NCBI GenBank assembly: GCA_949987565.1
Contig: OX465114.1
Span: forward strand, 5,236,832-5,300,831
DNA length: 64,000 nucleotides
Direction: 5' to 3'
DNA from: Luidia sarsii
Taxonomy: Eukaryota; Echinodermata; Asteroidea; Paxillosida; Luidiidae
Position numbers and translations under genes: made by a program. Below the pieces are notes generated by a model. It saw nothing but the letters and a program-made list of their open reading frames with translations, had not been told where the DNA came from and ran no database searches. How positions within the stretch are numbered: position 1 is the first letter of the stretch; every line of letters starts with the position of its first letter. Below are positions 32,200-43,847 of this stretch, one piece after another.

Positions 32200-35100
32200 A
32201 TGAAGTTTGATGAAATTCTTCCTCTTCTTGGAAACTTTGGGCGGTATCAATTGCTCACTCTTTGCTACCTTGGTATCGTTAGTATTTTCAATTGCATTAC
32301 AACTTTATGCAATGTATTCTACGCCGCTGGGACTGACCACTGGTGCAGTGTGCTACCGGACGAGGACTGCTCCAGTTGGCCGGAGTTTGAGGGCAGTTGT
32401 ACGGCGGTGAAGAGGTCTCTCTTCGTGCCCCCTCCCGAGAAGAACGACAGCAAGTATCCTTACTCCAACTGCTACCAGTGGCAGGTGCCCGCTGGCTACC
32501 AGTTCGACCCGTACATGCCGCTCAGCCAACCCGAGAACTTCACCTCCTACATTTCCTTTCCTTGCCAAGATGGCTGGGAATATGACACGTCGCAGTACCA
32601 GACTACAACCATTTCAGAGGTATTCTAGTAAATGTACCTATTATTTCATTTTATTGTATTAACAACTATAGTCCTACCAACAACATCATGCGTGTCTGTC
32701 GATCATCACGTGGCATCAGTAATGATTATTCATCAGTCGATCTACGGCGGTAAATTTATTTGTTTGAACTATATGTTAATTTTAACAATGATGGTTAAAA
32801 ACACTCTATATTATTATTAACCATCAGAGCTATGCAGTCCATTGTGAATCCGAGGCAAGTTTAATTGGACGATAGGAACAGCACTTTTCTTGGCCTTTTT
32901 TTTTCAAAAATAAATGGAAATTTGGTCACTGTAGCCCAAATTGTGTTTTTCAAAATTAATTAAGAGAAATCCCACCAAATCCTTAGACCTACTGATCATT
33001 GGGAAACAAGTGTCCAACACCAACACTGTCTTTTTGCACAATTACGTTTATCCAGTCAGTACATGAACTGAAGGCCTGCTTGTACGCTTAGGATTTCCCC
33101 ACCCGCCTTATAATTATGTACCTCTTCTGTTATTTTGATAATTTTCATACTACGTTCCCCTCAGTTTGACCTTGTGTGTGACGAGAAAACCTTGCCCAGC
33201 CTTGCACAGTCCATCTATTTCGCAGGCTTTCTGGTTGGCTCTCTGGTTTTTGGAACATTGTCCGACTGGTGAGTTAAGCAATTTTAGCATGTCTTATTAA
33301 TTACTCCTTGGCAGCGAAAAGTTCTCCACTTGTAGTGTCACACGTCTTAATGTATGCTATACAATAGGTATACGCGCTTTGCCCAGCACAATAAAAATAC
33401 ATGTATAGCAGCGACAAATAATTATTAGGCTCCTACTATGGCAATTGGTGAGTTTTGTCAAGAGGAATATAGCCTAAATGTTCCTTTATTGTGCCATTAT
33501 TTGAACTAGAATGTAATTACTGTACGTCTGGATCTGTCGGAAAACTGTCAACGCGATAAGATCATAGCTTAGCACATCTTTTCCACCTGGGCCTACGTCT
33601 ACGTGTACAAAGTTGTTGAGAACGAATATTACACATAAACACTCGTACGAAATAATGTCATGTGGCCACCGGAACCATCAGCCGACTACGAATTTGGCCA
33701 TGTTCCCATTGGACCTTTTCTCCTGTCAGCCACTGGGTTACTTACCGCGACATTCCGGAAAGTAATTATAATCTGCCTTCCCACTTTGACTTCCACTGAT
33801 AGGCCCTAATTATTTGGCGGGAATGGTTGGTAAAATATTCGGCTGAGCGGGAATTTTCTGCGACCACTTTCGGCCTGTTAATCTTACATCACGTTCGCGG
33901 TAACACGGACCTTTTAGTTTACCTCAGGTTTCATAATGTCATTCTTCGGCAGAGCCGCGGCAGTTTGACAAAAAAATCCAATGGGAACACAGATTTATTC
34001 TGTGGAACATACAAGTAATAACGATTGACGGATTGATGTTTCTTTCTTCAGGATTGGACGAAAGAAAGCTTCCATGATAGGAGTCCCATTGTGGTTCCTT
34101 GGTTTCCTGGTCACCTCATTTTCAAGGAACATTTACATGTTCATAGCCTTCCGGTTTATTGCTGCATTTGGAAGCATTGGTGTATATATCTCCACCTACG
34201 TCTTAGGTAAGGATACTGTCTGAACTAACGTCACGGTGCGTATACATGTACTTGGCGATAGGGAGGGAAGGGGTATTCATCGCGGTGGTTGAGCACAGGG
34301 AAAAGGTGCTGAAAAGTCACTGCTGACCTTCATCGTTGCAACTGAAGACTTGGTGCTGCGGTGCCCATTGATAATGTTGGCCACCGCGTCCGTGCTGGAG
34401 TCTTTGCTGTACATACGATACTTCTTTCTACACTACATAAGCCCCACTCCCAGTTGGAATCCAGCAGTCTCCTGAAGACGAACAGAGAAAACTGTTCGAA
34501 ACTTCGAGCTCCTCCGGTTCTTTTCAGAACCACACATACTCACAAAGGAGAATTTACATGGTGTCACCGCAAACCTATTAATCCTACTTCTTTCTTGACA
34601 GATATTTTATGCAGATGTTTGTAAATCATGATACCCAACTATAGTATTCCACCAACCATGAAGCCCACCATTAGCACCAAAACGACGGTCACAACCATCG
34701 CATCCAACCCAAAAGTATTGCAAATACAATCATGTACAAGTGTACAGACAAGGATTTGGTGGGTTACGGGTTTTTTCTTGTTAATCCCGCGTTTCTTTCA
34801 TTTTGTTTCTCCTCCAGTACTGGAAATTGTTGGTACTCGATGGCGTACAGCTGTTACCATGGTAGCTGGCATCTTTTTTGCTGTTGGTTATTTTATTCTG
34901 GCTACAGCAGCTATGTTCATCAGAACCTGGCGAACTCTTTCCCTTGTCCTTTCCCTTACATCAGCGGTTTTGTTTATTCCACTTCCGTGAGTACTGTTTA
35001 TAATCAACGAAGTGGCTATAGGCCTAGGCCTAAGGAACATGTATGGTTGAAATAATGTTATGAAATGTCTTCCATTGTTATTGTACTAGCTTGATCAGTG

Positions 35101-38100
35101 GTGCTTATTTCTAATACCTCAAAAGTGAAGAGGGTCTGAGTCTGACGTTTCGATCCTGACAGGTTCTTTCTCAAAGGAAGAATGACACGGACAAAACCAG
35201 ATAGGCAATAGGATACCGATCATAAAAAGGGACAAAGATGGAAATCTTCATGGTCGACAGAATATGGTGAGATCAAAGAGAAAGAGAGGGAGTAGGGAAG
35301 GATTTAAGAGAGAAAATAAATCAAAGGAAAATTCGCCATCGTAGTCATGACATCACGCCTAGTCAATCAGGTGCAACCATGGCTTTGTCAGCGCTTTGCT
35401 CCCTACCGTGTAGGGAGTCATTGGAATATCTAACGATTTTAGAAACGGAAACAGTTACAAATGACGACTCTCCCTGTATACGCGTACCCGATGCATGCAG
35501 CAAAGCAGCTCTTTATAATTAGCTTTTTGTTATAATTTCGCTGAATTAAAAGAGCGTTTACATGCACGCAAACTGTACGAACAATGGGTCTCCCACATGG
35601 TTAGTGGAAACAAGCCAAGGGAGAGGAGTGTGACCACGGCAGGATGTGACGCTGGACTTCCAAAGCATTTAGTCGAAGAGAGACGTGACCAAGATGAATA
35701 AACACAAACAAAGGTTTAGTCAACGTACTGTATCCGGATAAGCATGCGTGGTGTTAATTAGTCATTGCACTCCTGGGTGTTGAGGACGCTTCATCCACAG
35801 CTTCTCCCGACCCCTGTCCGATATAAAAACTAATACCTGTAGGCCTATAAACATTAAATACCATTCAACAAAATTGAAGCTAAGACTACTCTAATTTTTT
35901 TCAAATCTGGCCACACGAGATTTAATCGCGAAACGATTTTTTTTTCTGTTGCAGTACTCATAGTGATCGAACAGCAGTGGAAAAAAAACAGATTACATCC
36001 TGACTTATCATAGGTATTTGTTTACACTGTACATCACTTCCCTGGTTTGTTTGTATATAACTTTCATTGATAAGATAACTATTTGTGCATCAACCAAAAT
36101 TGTTTCTCTGCACAGGTTTATCAATGAATCCACTAAATGGCTGCTATCTAAAGGCAAAGTTGATGAAGCTGACAGAGTCATACGAAAAGTGGCCAAGTTC
36201 AACCACAAGACCCTGCCTGATGTCTTATTCGATGCCGACGACATTCAGACTCACATTGTAAGTACATGTATGCTGTGCACACATCATCCAATTTCCGTGT
36301 TGCGGTAAGGCGTTCTCGACATCCGGTGCTACAGAATGCAGGAGGGGAACGACACTTTGTGCTGTTTAATTCCTTCCCTGCTCGCCCTTCCCTTTTATCT
36401 ACTAGCTATCTTATTTAACCCGTATTCTGTCATCTGTGACATAGGGCCTATAATGTGTCTACTTTCCTACATCTGTTTCAGACCTTGGCATTATAGTTGT
36501 TTGATTTTTTTTTATTTCAGGTTATTCTGGTCAGTAAGCAGTTCTCGTCATCGCATTGCTTCCTAGTTATTGAGTGTAAGCTATATGATGACGAGAAGTG
36601 TCTACTGACGATGGACAGATCAAACACTGTATGAAACGTTGAGTTACCGGCTCATCTCAGAGCCACACCCATTCCCGAAAGAGCTTACTTGCAGGATGTC
36701 ACTGCATACCTGGTGTCACTGCATACCTGGTGTCACTGCATACCCGGTGTCACTGCATACTTTGTGTCACTGCATATCTGGTGTCACTGCATACCTACAC
36801 CCGAGGTCACTGCACACCTAGACCTGGTGGCACTGTTTGGTGTCACTGGATACTTGGTGTCACTGCATACGTAGTGTCACTGCCTCACTGGATTCTTGGT
36901 GTCACTGCATACATGGTGTCACTGGATACTTCGTGTCACTGCATATCTGGTGTCACTGCATACCTAGACCTGGTGGCACTGCATACTTGGTGTCATGCAT
37001 ACTTGGTGGCACTGCATACTTGGTGTCACTGCATACCTAGACCCGGTGGCACTGCATACTTGGTGTCACTGCATACATGGTGTCACTGGATACTTGGTGT
37101 CACTGCATACTTGGTGTCACTGCCTCACTGGATACTTGGTGTCACTGCCTCACTGGATACTTGGTGTCACTGCATACATGGTGTCACTGGATACTTGGTG
37201 TCACATGCATACATGGTGTCACTGGATACTTGGTGTCACTGCATGCATGGTGTCACTGGATACTTGGTGTCACATGCATACATGGTGTCACTGGATACTT
37301 GGTGTCACTGCATTCATGGTGTCACTGGATACTTGATGTCACTGCATATTTGGTGTCACTGCATAATTTCCCGTTGCAACTTAAAGGAACGCTTTAGTAT
37401 CACTTTCAATAAAATATAAGATAACGTCCCGTTTCATTCTTGAAGGAATCCAAGAAATCCACTGTACCCCCGTCAGCGTTTGACCTGTACAAGACACCCA
37501 ATATGGCCTTCAAGACACTCAATCTTCAGTTTAATTGGTACGTATCGATCATTGGTTAACTATACTTGTACACTACACTGAATATAACAATGTAGGTCAA
37601 AAAATGAAAATGCAATTGAAGCGGTAGATATAGGAGAATTATATAAGAAGATTTCCTTTTCTTCCTTGTCAAAGGATGGTCAACAACCTTGTGTACTACG
37701 GACTCTCTCAGAGTACTGGCGACCTAGGCATTAACGTGTATTGGGCATTCTTTGTGTCTGGTGCTGTGGAGATACCTGCAATGCTCTATGCTATTGTAGC
37801 GGTGGAATGGTTCGGTCGCAAGTGGAACACCTCCATACTCGAATTGATAGGCGGAACTGCCTGCTTGGCTACTCTTGTCATTCGTAAGTAGCATGCTATG
37901 TGTACATGTATAAGGTCTATGCCACTGACTTGGACTTTTACATAAGCAGAACAATTACGAGACTTTCATGCACACTGCACATTAATACATGTACATGTAG
38001 ATGATTTTCGAAAAATGGATTAAGAACCTTCCATAGAGCAGAGTGTGGCATATTCTAGGTCATAAACAAGACTTGACGGATCATACTAGAACTGTTGTAT

Positions 38101-41100
38101 ACATGAATGGTCATTTCAAAAGTAGGCTATAAAATTAAGATACAGTAATTAGTTGTGCATTGTGACGTACTTCTACACAGCTATCGGGATATGGCGAACA
38201 GTGGTTGCCATGGCTGGCAAGTTCTGCATCTCGGCAACATTCAGCATCATATATCTGTATTCTACGGAGATCTTCCCGACCCCAGTGAGGTAAGCATTTT
38301 ACCACTAGCCTGGTTCAGCGGCGTAGCTGGGGGGGGGGGGGGGGGCGTACGCCCCCTTGAAAGATCGTCGCTCCCCACTGCCCCCCCCCCCGGTAGTAAA
38401 ATAACTTATAGCTGCTGAGCGCTGATCAAGCATGAGAGGCTTGATCTGAGTAGTACAGCGTATACACGTACAGTACATACGTACCCTATGCAGCCATGCC
38501 TCCGCGGTGCATGCAATGTACGTGTATACATGTACAGTACATGTACAGTGTATACCGTGTGTGCAAGGACGTTTATCCCTTAGAAAAGGAGTTGTTCATC
38601 GCGGTGGTGTAGACAAGTAGAAAGGGTGATCAAAGTCACGCGATGTGTCGTTGCTGGTGGCGACGTTTCGGCGACGTTATGCCTTGTTACAATGATGCAG
38701 TAGTCTGGTTTCGGCCCCACTGATCCTTTAGTGTCGCCATGGCTTTACCTAGAGATGGAAACCAGACCTAGACTTGACAACCTCTCTAACGTCGCGAAGG
38801 GAAAATGGTCATAACTAATCAAATGCGCTACACGATGCAATAAACTTTCGATCGGTACCGGTTTGAATGTACCTTTATCGTTTCTAAGTTATAGTTCTAT
38901 GTCTCTGAATGTTGTTTCCGCGTAATTTGATATTATTCCTTCGTCATTAATTTTGAAAGTGGTATGGAAAGAAAGTGGAATATACAGGCTTCGAATTGAG
39001 GGTAATATTCACCAGTTTAGACGATGTTAACAGGGTGCACTCGGCGGTCGAAAAACGCGAGTTTGACTCTATTTTTTTTACAGCGGCCGTACGGGTCGAT
39101 TTTGCAAAGTATGCAATTTTCAACTTCCAATATCTCCAAAAATATGAGACAAATCCTCAAATTTTCTGGAATTCTAGAAAATATTTCATTCGAGGAACGG
39201 AAAAACAAGAAAACAATATTTGTTTACATAAAACAATTATTGAAAATTAGACAAGTATACACGTTCGGCATTTATTTGTTGGACTGGCCGGAGCGCGTAC
39301 TTAGGTTGACCGCGAAACGCGAAACATAACTCGTTATCATACGGAGCTCTATAAACTATGCCTGTAATAAACATTACGTTATTTGTAGACTGATGGAAGT
39401 CTACTAATCATTCCGGACGTACTGAGTACACATACACTGGACAGTGGTCTCGCAGCGTGCACAAATCACGAGGACGAGTACAATCCGACAAGTTTTTTAG
39501 TGAAGATTTGGTTGACAAATGCCTTAAATTTCTGACACAAAACATAATTATTTGCATTTTAACTCGTGAAAAAAGGTGATTAAACATTTACGGTTTTGCA
39601 AAAAGTCAAATCCGAAAACCGTCTCTTAGGCAAAACTGAAAAACCTTGAAAAACCGACAACCGGCCAAACCACAGTCTGCCCCCCTCCACGAAATTTGGC
39701 AGCCCCCCCCCATCGCCCACCCCCCATGAACAAATTCCTGGCTACGCCGCTGGCCTGGTTGCACATGTAGGCCTACATAACACCGTTCCAAACTCAACGA
39801 AGGTTTTAGGTCCGTATAATTATTTTTGGTTTGAAATCGCCTGTTTTTGTCACAGAGCTGTGGGCATTGGAGTATGTTCCATCGCATCTCGAATAGGTGC
39901 GATTCTATCTCCTGTCATCCTACTGCTGGGAAGCACAGTGGCCAGTCTACCCTTGATCATATTCGGTTCCAGTGCTATTGTGGCGGGAGTCCTAGTGCTC
40001 TTTCTGCCAGAGACACGTGGACAACAGCTGCCTCAGACATTAGATGAAGGAGAGAAAATTGGAAAGTAAGTTCACTTTTAACAATACCACTTAAAAATAA
40101 CAAACCCACTTAAAAATAATCAATAATTGTTTTTAAAAAATGGTTGAATTAGCGAGAATAAGAAAAAAACAATGCACGTAGGGCCTATAATCATGTACAT
40201 TTAGATACCCCGTAGAACATAAAAAGTCAATCAAACTTAGTTAATTTTAAAACAAACTTAAAATTTAGTGGGCCTGACGTTTCGATCCTAGCAGGACCTT
40301 TCTCAAAGGCAGAGTGACAAGGACAAAACAGATACATGTGTACATGTACACGAAGGAAGGGGGGAGAGTGAATAGGACACGGATGAGAAACAAAGGACAA
40401 AGAGTGAAGCTGGTAGGGAGAGATCAAAGGGAAGGACAAGGGGTAGGGTAGGGATTAGTGAGAGGAGGGGGAAAGATCAAAGAGAGAGGCAAGGAGTAGG
40501 GTAGGGATTAGTGACAAGAGGGGGAAAGATCAAAGAGAGAAGTGTGAAGGACTGAACACAAAAGAAGGATTATCAGAAAGCTGCATGGTGTTAGTCATTA
40601 CCCTCCTGGATGTTGAGACCATGTGGTTGAATAGTCCGAAGACACTTCATCCACATTTCCTCACGGCTAAGACGGACAGCATTACTACGGTGACCAAGTG
40701 TTTCTATGCCCAGTACACTCATATCTGATATCGAATGATCAGGGAGATTGAAGTGATACCCAACAGGGGTGTCCATTTTACCGGTTTTGATAGTAGACCT
40801 ATGGCCATAGATCCGTTTTTGAGGGTGTTTTTGGTCTCGCCAACATACTGAATATTACAAACTCTACAAGAGATGAGGTATATGATGTTTGAGGTAGTGC
40901 ACGTGATAGAGCCATAGGTCGTTTGGGTATAGTTCCAGAAGAATGTCCATTGAAAGAGCCTATTTCCTTGACATGTGTCTTGCAAACAATGCATTTTCGA
41001 GGTACACTTAAATGTACCAAATTTGGTTGTAGGTGAAGAGTCCAAAGGGGGAACCTCTGCTCGGACAATTAAGTCACGCAGGTTACGGGGGCGCCTGAAA

Positions 41101-43768
41101 GCCAAAACAGGCGAATTAGGAATGGCATCAGCCAGACGATCTGAAGTGTGGAGAATATGGTGGTTTTCCTTAGTTATCTTCCTGAGAGGAGGAAGAGAAG
41201 GGTGGTAGGAAGTAACTAAGGGAACCTTGGGCTTGTCCTTGGGACCTGGTGGCTTTTATTTTAGTGCCGAACTTCTGGGAATGGAATAGACTTTAGCAAT
41301 GAAGTTCTTCACTTGGCGAGAACTATAGCCTCTAGCAACCAAGTTACTGGCCAATACACGTGTATGGCGGCGAAAGTCAGACTCATTGGAACATATGCGC
41401 CTCAATCTGAGGGCCTGGCTGTAAGCTATACCAGTCTTACAGTGTCTGGGGTGACAACTGGAGGAATGGAGATATTGATGAGTTTCGGTGGGCTTAGAAA
41501 TTAGAATACAAGTCAGTAGTGAGTGTATTGAGGTCTTTCCGGACGGTGACGTCCAGAAAGTAGGTCTGTTGAAGAGACTGCTCCCATGTGAATTTGATAG
41601 TCATATGGAAGGAATTGATGTGGTCAAAGAAAGCATTCAAGCTGCTACCGTCCCTAGTCCAAATGAAGAACACGTCATCTATGTATATCCACCAAATCCA
41701 GGGACGGCATGGAGCCTCACTGAGCATGCGTTCCTCAAGGTCACCCATGAAGAGACAAGCAAAGGAAGGAGCCATGCGCGTGCCCATGGCAGTGCCATGC
41801 ACTTGAAGATAGTGCTTGCCAAGAAAGGAAAAATTATTCTTGGCCAGCACTAGCCTCATGAGGGTGGTTATGTCGGAGATGGGTAGAGAAGACTGTTTTC
41901 CTTTGGCCAGGGCCGAGGAGCAAGCCTGAATGCCTTCTTCCTGGGGGATGTTAGTGTATAGAGAGGAAACGTCAATAGTACCAATTATGACAGTGGTAGG
42001 AATTTGATCCTTGACACTTTCCAACTTTCACAGAAAGTCGGGAGTGTCATGGACGTATGAGGGGATTTGGGGAACCAAGGGTTTGAGAAAAGAGTCAATG
42101 AAAAGAGATATGTGTTCCGTAGGTGAACCATTGCCAGAGATGATGGGTCTGCCTGGGTTGTTGGCCTTGTCAATTTTCGGGAGAAGGTAGAATCTGGCAG
42201 TTCTACAATTGATCGGTGATAGAAATCTGTGAGCTTTTTTACTCAAATGATCACGTGATCGCATGTGATCGCATCCTGAATTTGCTCTGAAAATTTGCCA
42301 GTGGGGTTAGAGTCCAGACATTTATAGTGCTGGGGATTGTTGAGTTGGCGATTGGCTTCATCAATATATTTTTGGCGATCCATGATTACTACAAACTGTT
42401 TAACAAACTGTTAAAGGGGAATGAAAAAAGTTGCCTTATCTGACTGGACATTAAAAACAACCTACAATTACCTATGTGCTACTCACCTTCGAGTTTCATA
42501 AAGAGGAAAAAATCATGGAATTCGCTGGTCGAATTCATGTTCCCGCAAACCGCTATCTTTTCGAATGGCCCGCCAGTCACTGCGGGGGGTATGACATCGC
42601 AACGGAAAACTCCCGCATGGGCCCGGACGAATGTACCCCTACTACATGACTGTGTATACAGCGTGCAGTTATACACTCGCGAGCTGAACGATGGTGTACT
42701 GTTAGGCTTTTGTATGTCAAAATGCCAGCGGGAAAAAGCTGGGGGAATCTTTTCATGCAGTTCTCAACAAGGACAAGAGACCTGAGTTATTTAGGAGGTG
42801 GGCTGCGGCCATCAAAGTTAAGAAATTTCTCAAAGTCGAGAGTAGATCGAGACTATGCGCAATCACCACGTTACAAATCACGTAATTTCAACTGTATACA
42901 TTTAAATCCAAAAGCCTGGCAGTACACCATCGTTCAGCTCGCGGGTGTATAACTGCACGCAGTACATGTATATACATGTACCGTAGTAGGGGTACATCCG
43001 TACCGTCCGGGCCGCCCGCCCATGCGGGAGTTTTCCGTGGCGATGTCATAACCCCCGCAGTGACTGGCGGGCCATTCGAAAAGATAGCGGTTTGCGGGAA
43101 CGCGAATTCGACCGAATTCCTTGATTTTTCCCTCTTAATGAAACTCGTAGGTGAGTAGCACATAGGTAATTGTAGGTTGTTTTTAACACCCAAGAAGATA
43201 AGCCAACATTTTTCTCTAGGTTTCATTCCCCTTTAATGCAATTCACGGTAGAAAGGGACCTGAACGCAGGCCTTTGGTTTAACATACCAGCGCAGTATAT
43301 TACCGTATAGGTGGTGGCCTTCCCAAAAGCATGTACCAGATACCTTTGCAGGGGTGGGGGGACCAGTCAGAAGCATTTAACAAACTGCCAAATATCTCTA
43401 CGGATCACACCACTCTTTTCATTCAGATGCAACCAACAATTTACATGCAGTCGTTGACTGGGTGACAGCATTCAGCTATCTTTCCAGCGTTGGTTAAGTG
43501 CGTTCGACTGCTGACTTCAGTCGCATTTTTGGGCTTTAATCCTACTCTCGAAAACTCGATAATGTAAAGACATTTGGGCATTACATCCCGTGCTCATCCC
43601 GGCCCAGTTATTCATATTTTCTCCTTAATTCATTTCTGCTGTTACAGGTGTGGATGTCTGCAAAGAAATGCTGACGAAGAGTCTCTTACTAGGCCTTACG
43701 AGACCAATGTGAGCAGAGGGGATGCCGTGGTAACATCCTTCCACCAAATGGACAAGATTAATATGTAG
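32200..43768 (+). CDS. SLC22-family organic cation/carnitine-type transporter, complete, 10 exons
   Basis: This is a major-facilitator plasma-membrane transporter of the organic ion (SLC22) type. Exons are 32200-32619, 33165-33268, 34052-34206, 34818-34986, 36116-36257, 37446-37537, 37675-37883, 38181-38289, 39856-40065 and 43648-43768. The sum is 1731 nt, or 576 aa, close to the usual 550. TM1 (about 17-40) is followed by the large family-specific extracellular loop with six cysteines (49, 57, 67, 91, 122, 145) and N-glycosylation sequons at 82 (NDS) and 113 (NFT). The MFS signature GTLSDWIGRKK is at about 170-180. Other family marks are [27 protein letters not shown] and LPETRGQ. The C-terminus is a short cytosolic tail. 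The start has A at -3. Introns hold a hammerhead-bearing insertion, a 17-bp minisatellite, a hAT element, a Penelope-like element and a THAP fold-back. Which SLC22 paralogue or substrate cannot be told. Confidence 0.94.
34430..34584 (+). mobile_element. 155-bp family A insertion
   Basis: It is flanked by an 11-bp direct repeat TACTTCTTTCT (34419-34429 and 34585-34595). It carries a family A motif and the shared GTGTCACCGCAAACC end, in intron 3 of the SLC22 gene. Confidence 0.7.
34469..34508 (+). ncRNA. Hammerhead-like motif, family A
   Basis: CTC, CTGAAGA, paired stem II with GAACAG and CTGTTC, GAAAC, then TTC where GTC is expected, then GAG. Confidence 0.5.
35130..35830 (-). pseudogene. Decayed Penelope-like fragment
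   Basis: It begins with a family B terminus (35145-35190) and ends with the GIY-YIG-end block near 35755-35815; the middle is unrecognisable or replaced. It lies in an SLC22 intron. Confidence 0.5.
36602..36643 (+). ncRNA. Hammerhead-like motif, family A, diverged
   Basis: CTGACGA, a weak stem II (GGACAG with CTGTAT), GAAAC, GTT, GAG. It sits immediately upstream of the 17-bp minisatellite. Confidence 0.4.
36694..37370 (+). repeat. 17-bp minisatellite
   Basis: The unit is GTGTCACTGCATACCTG with variants (ATACTTG, GATACTT), in SLC22 intron 5, ending about 75 bp before exon 6. The overlapping open frames on the plus strand are repeat artefacts. Confidence 0.9.
38316..39752. mobile_element. 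hAT-type non-autonomous element
   Basis: Ends are CAGCGGCGTAGC and GCTACGCCGCTG. The 8-bp target duplication is GCCTGGTT (38308-38315 and 39753-39760). Poly-G and poly-C runs lie just inside the ends. It contains the family C sequence near 38590-38680 but no transposase. It starts 27 bp after SLC22 exon 8. Confidence 0.85.
40272..40310 (-). ncRNA. Hammerhead-like motif, family B, at the Penelope terminus
   Basis: On the minus strand: GCCT, TTGAGAA, A, stem II GGTCCT-GCT-AGGATC, GAAAC, GTC, AGGC. GCCT pairs with AGGC. Compared with CUGANGA, the core differs at positions 3 (C to U) and 8 (G to A). Confidence 0.5.
40594..41105 (-). pseudogene. GIY-YIG endonuclease segment of the Penelope-like element
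   Basis: A CCHH-like stretch with paired cysteines (about 41000-40970, KCTSK and CKTH) precedes the GIY-YIG core, here YLISC...YVGET. The remainder (GRHRSN-like and EEMWMK parts) is in the next frame, ending IQEGND. Breaks near 40790-40820 separate the frames. Confidence 0.75.
41494..42024 (-). pseudogene. Penelope-like reverse transcriptase fragment
   Basis: This is the longest intact frame of the element (176 aa). It holds the [10 protein letters not shown] palm motif, the A-x-G-T-x-M-A-P-S motif and the YIDDVFF catalytic motif, followed by the start of the thumb. It stops at 41494 and the reading continues in another frame toward the GIY-YIG region, so the enzyme is interrupted. Confidence 0.85.
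42411..43236. mobile_element. THAP fold-back element, second copy
   Basis: It is homologous to 7167-8488 with a shorter centre. Ends are TTAAAGGGGAATGAAA and TTTCATTCCCCTTTAA. The left arm encodes the same THAP start, but with a TAG right after MVYC. It lies in SLC22 intron 9. Confidence 0.75.
43247..43480 (-). repeat. tRNA-like dispersed repeat
   Basis: A diverged copy: GGGACCTGAACGCAGGCCTTTGG looks like a reversed B box, and GGCCTTCCCAAAAGC matches the shared outer block. Confidence 0.45.
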
Positions 43769-43847
43769 ATAAGTGTGCTCACGCATACGTCCAACTATTT
43801 GGACACTTGGTTACTTACCTCGAGCTTAACCGTATTTGCCCGTTGAT

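Larger units (their letters stand above)
40257..42400 (-). mobile_element. Penelope-like retroelement, 5'-truncated and frameshifted
   Basis: Reading the minus strand, a reverse transcriptase segment starts near 42385 ([16 protein letters not shown]). It continues with fingers and palm motifs [40 protein letters not shown] and the catalytic YIDD, with a frameshift near 42025. The thumb follows (TYFLDVTV). The C-terminal GIY-YIG nuclease segment lies at about 40915-40594 ([21 protein letters not shown], then RLSREEMW). The tail ends in a family B hammerhead-like motif. Lesions mean this copy is dead. The RT plus GIY-YIG order defines animal Penelope-like elements. It sits in SLC22 intron 9. 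Confidence 0.88.

Noticed and set aside
33703..33985. Possible MITE with ends TGTTCCCATTGGA and complement
   Set aside because: Only about 13 bp match at each end, with no duplication found.
36730..37419. Open frames of up to 229 codons rich in WCHCI repeats
   Set aside because: They come from the 17-bp minisatellite in an SLC22 intron.
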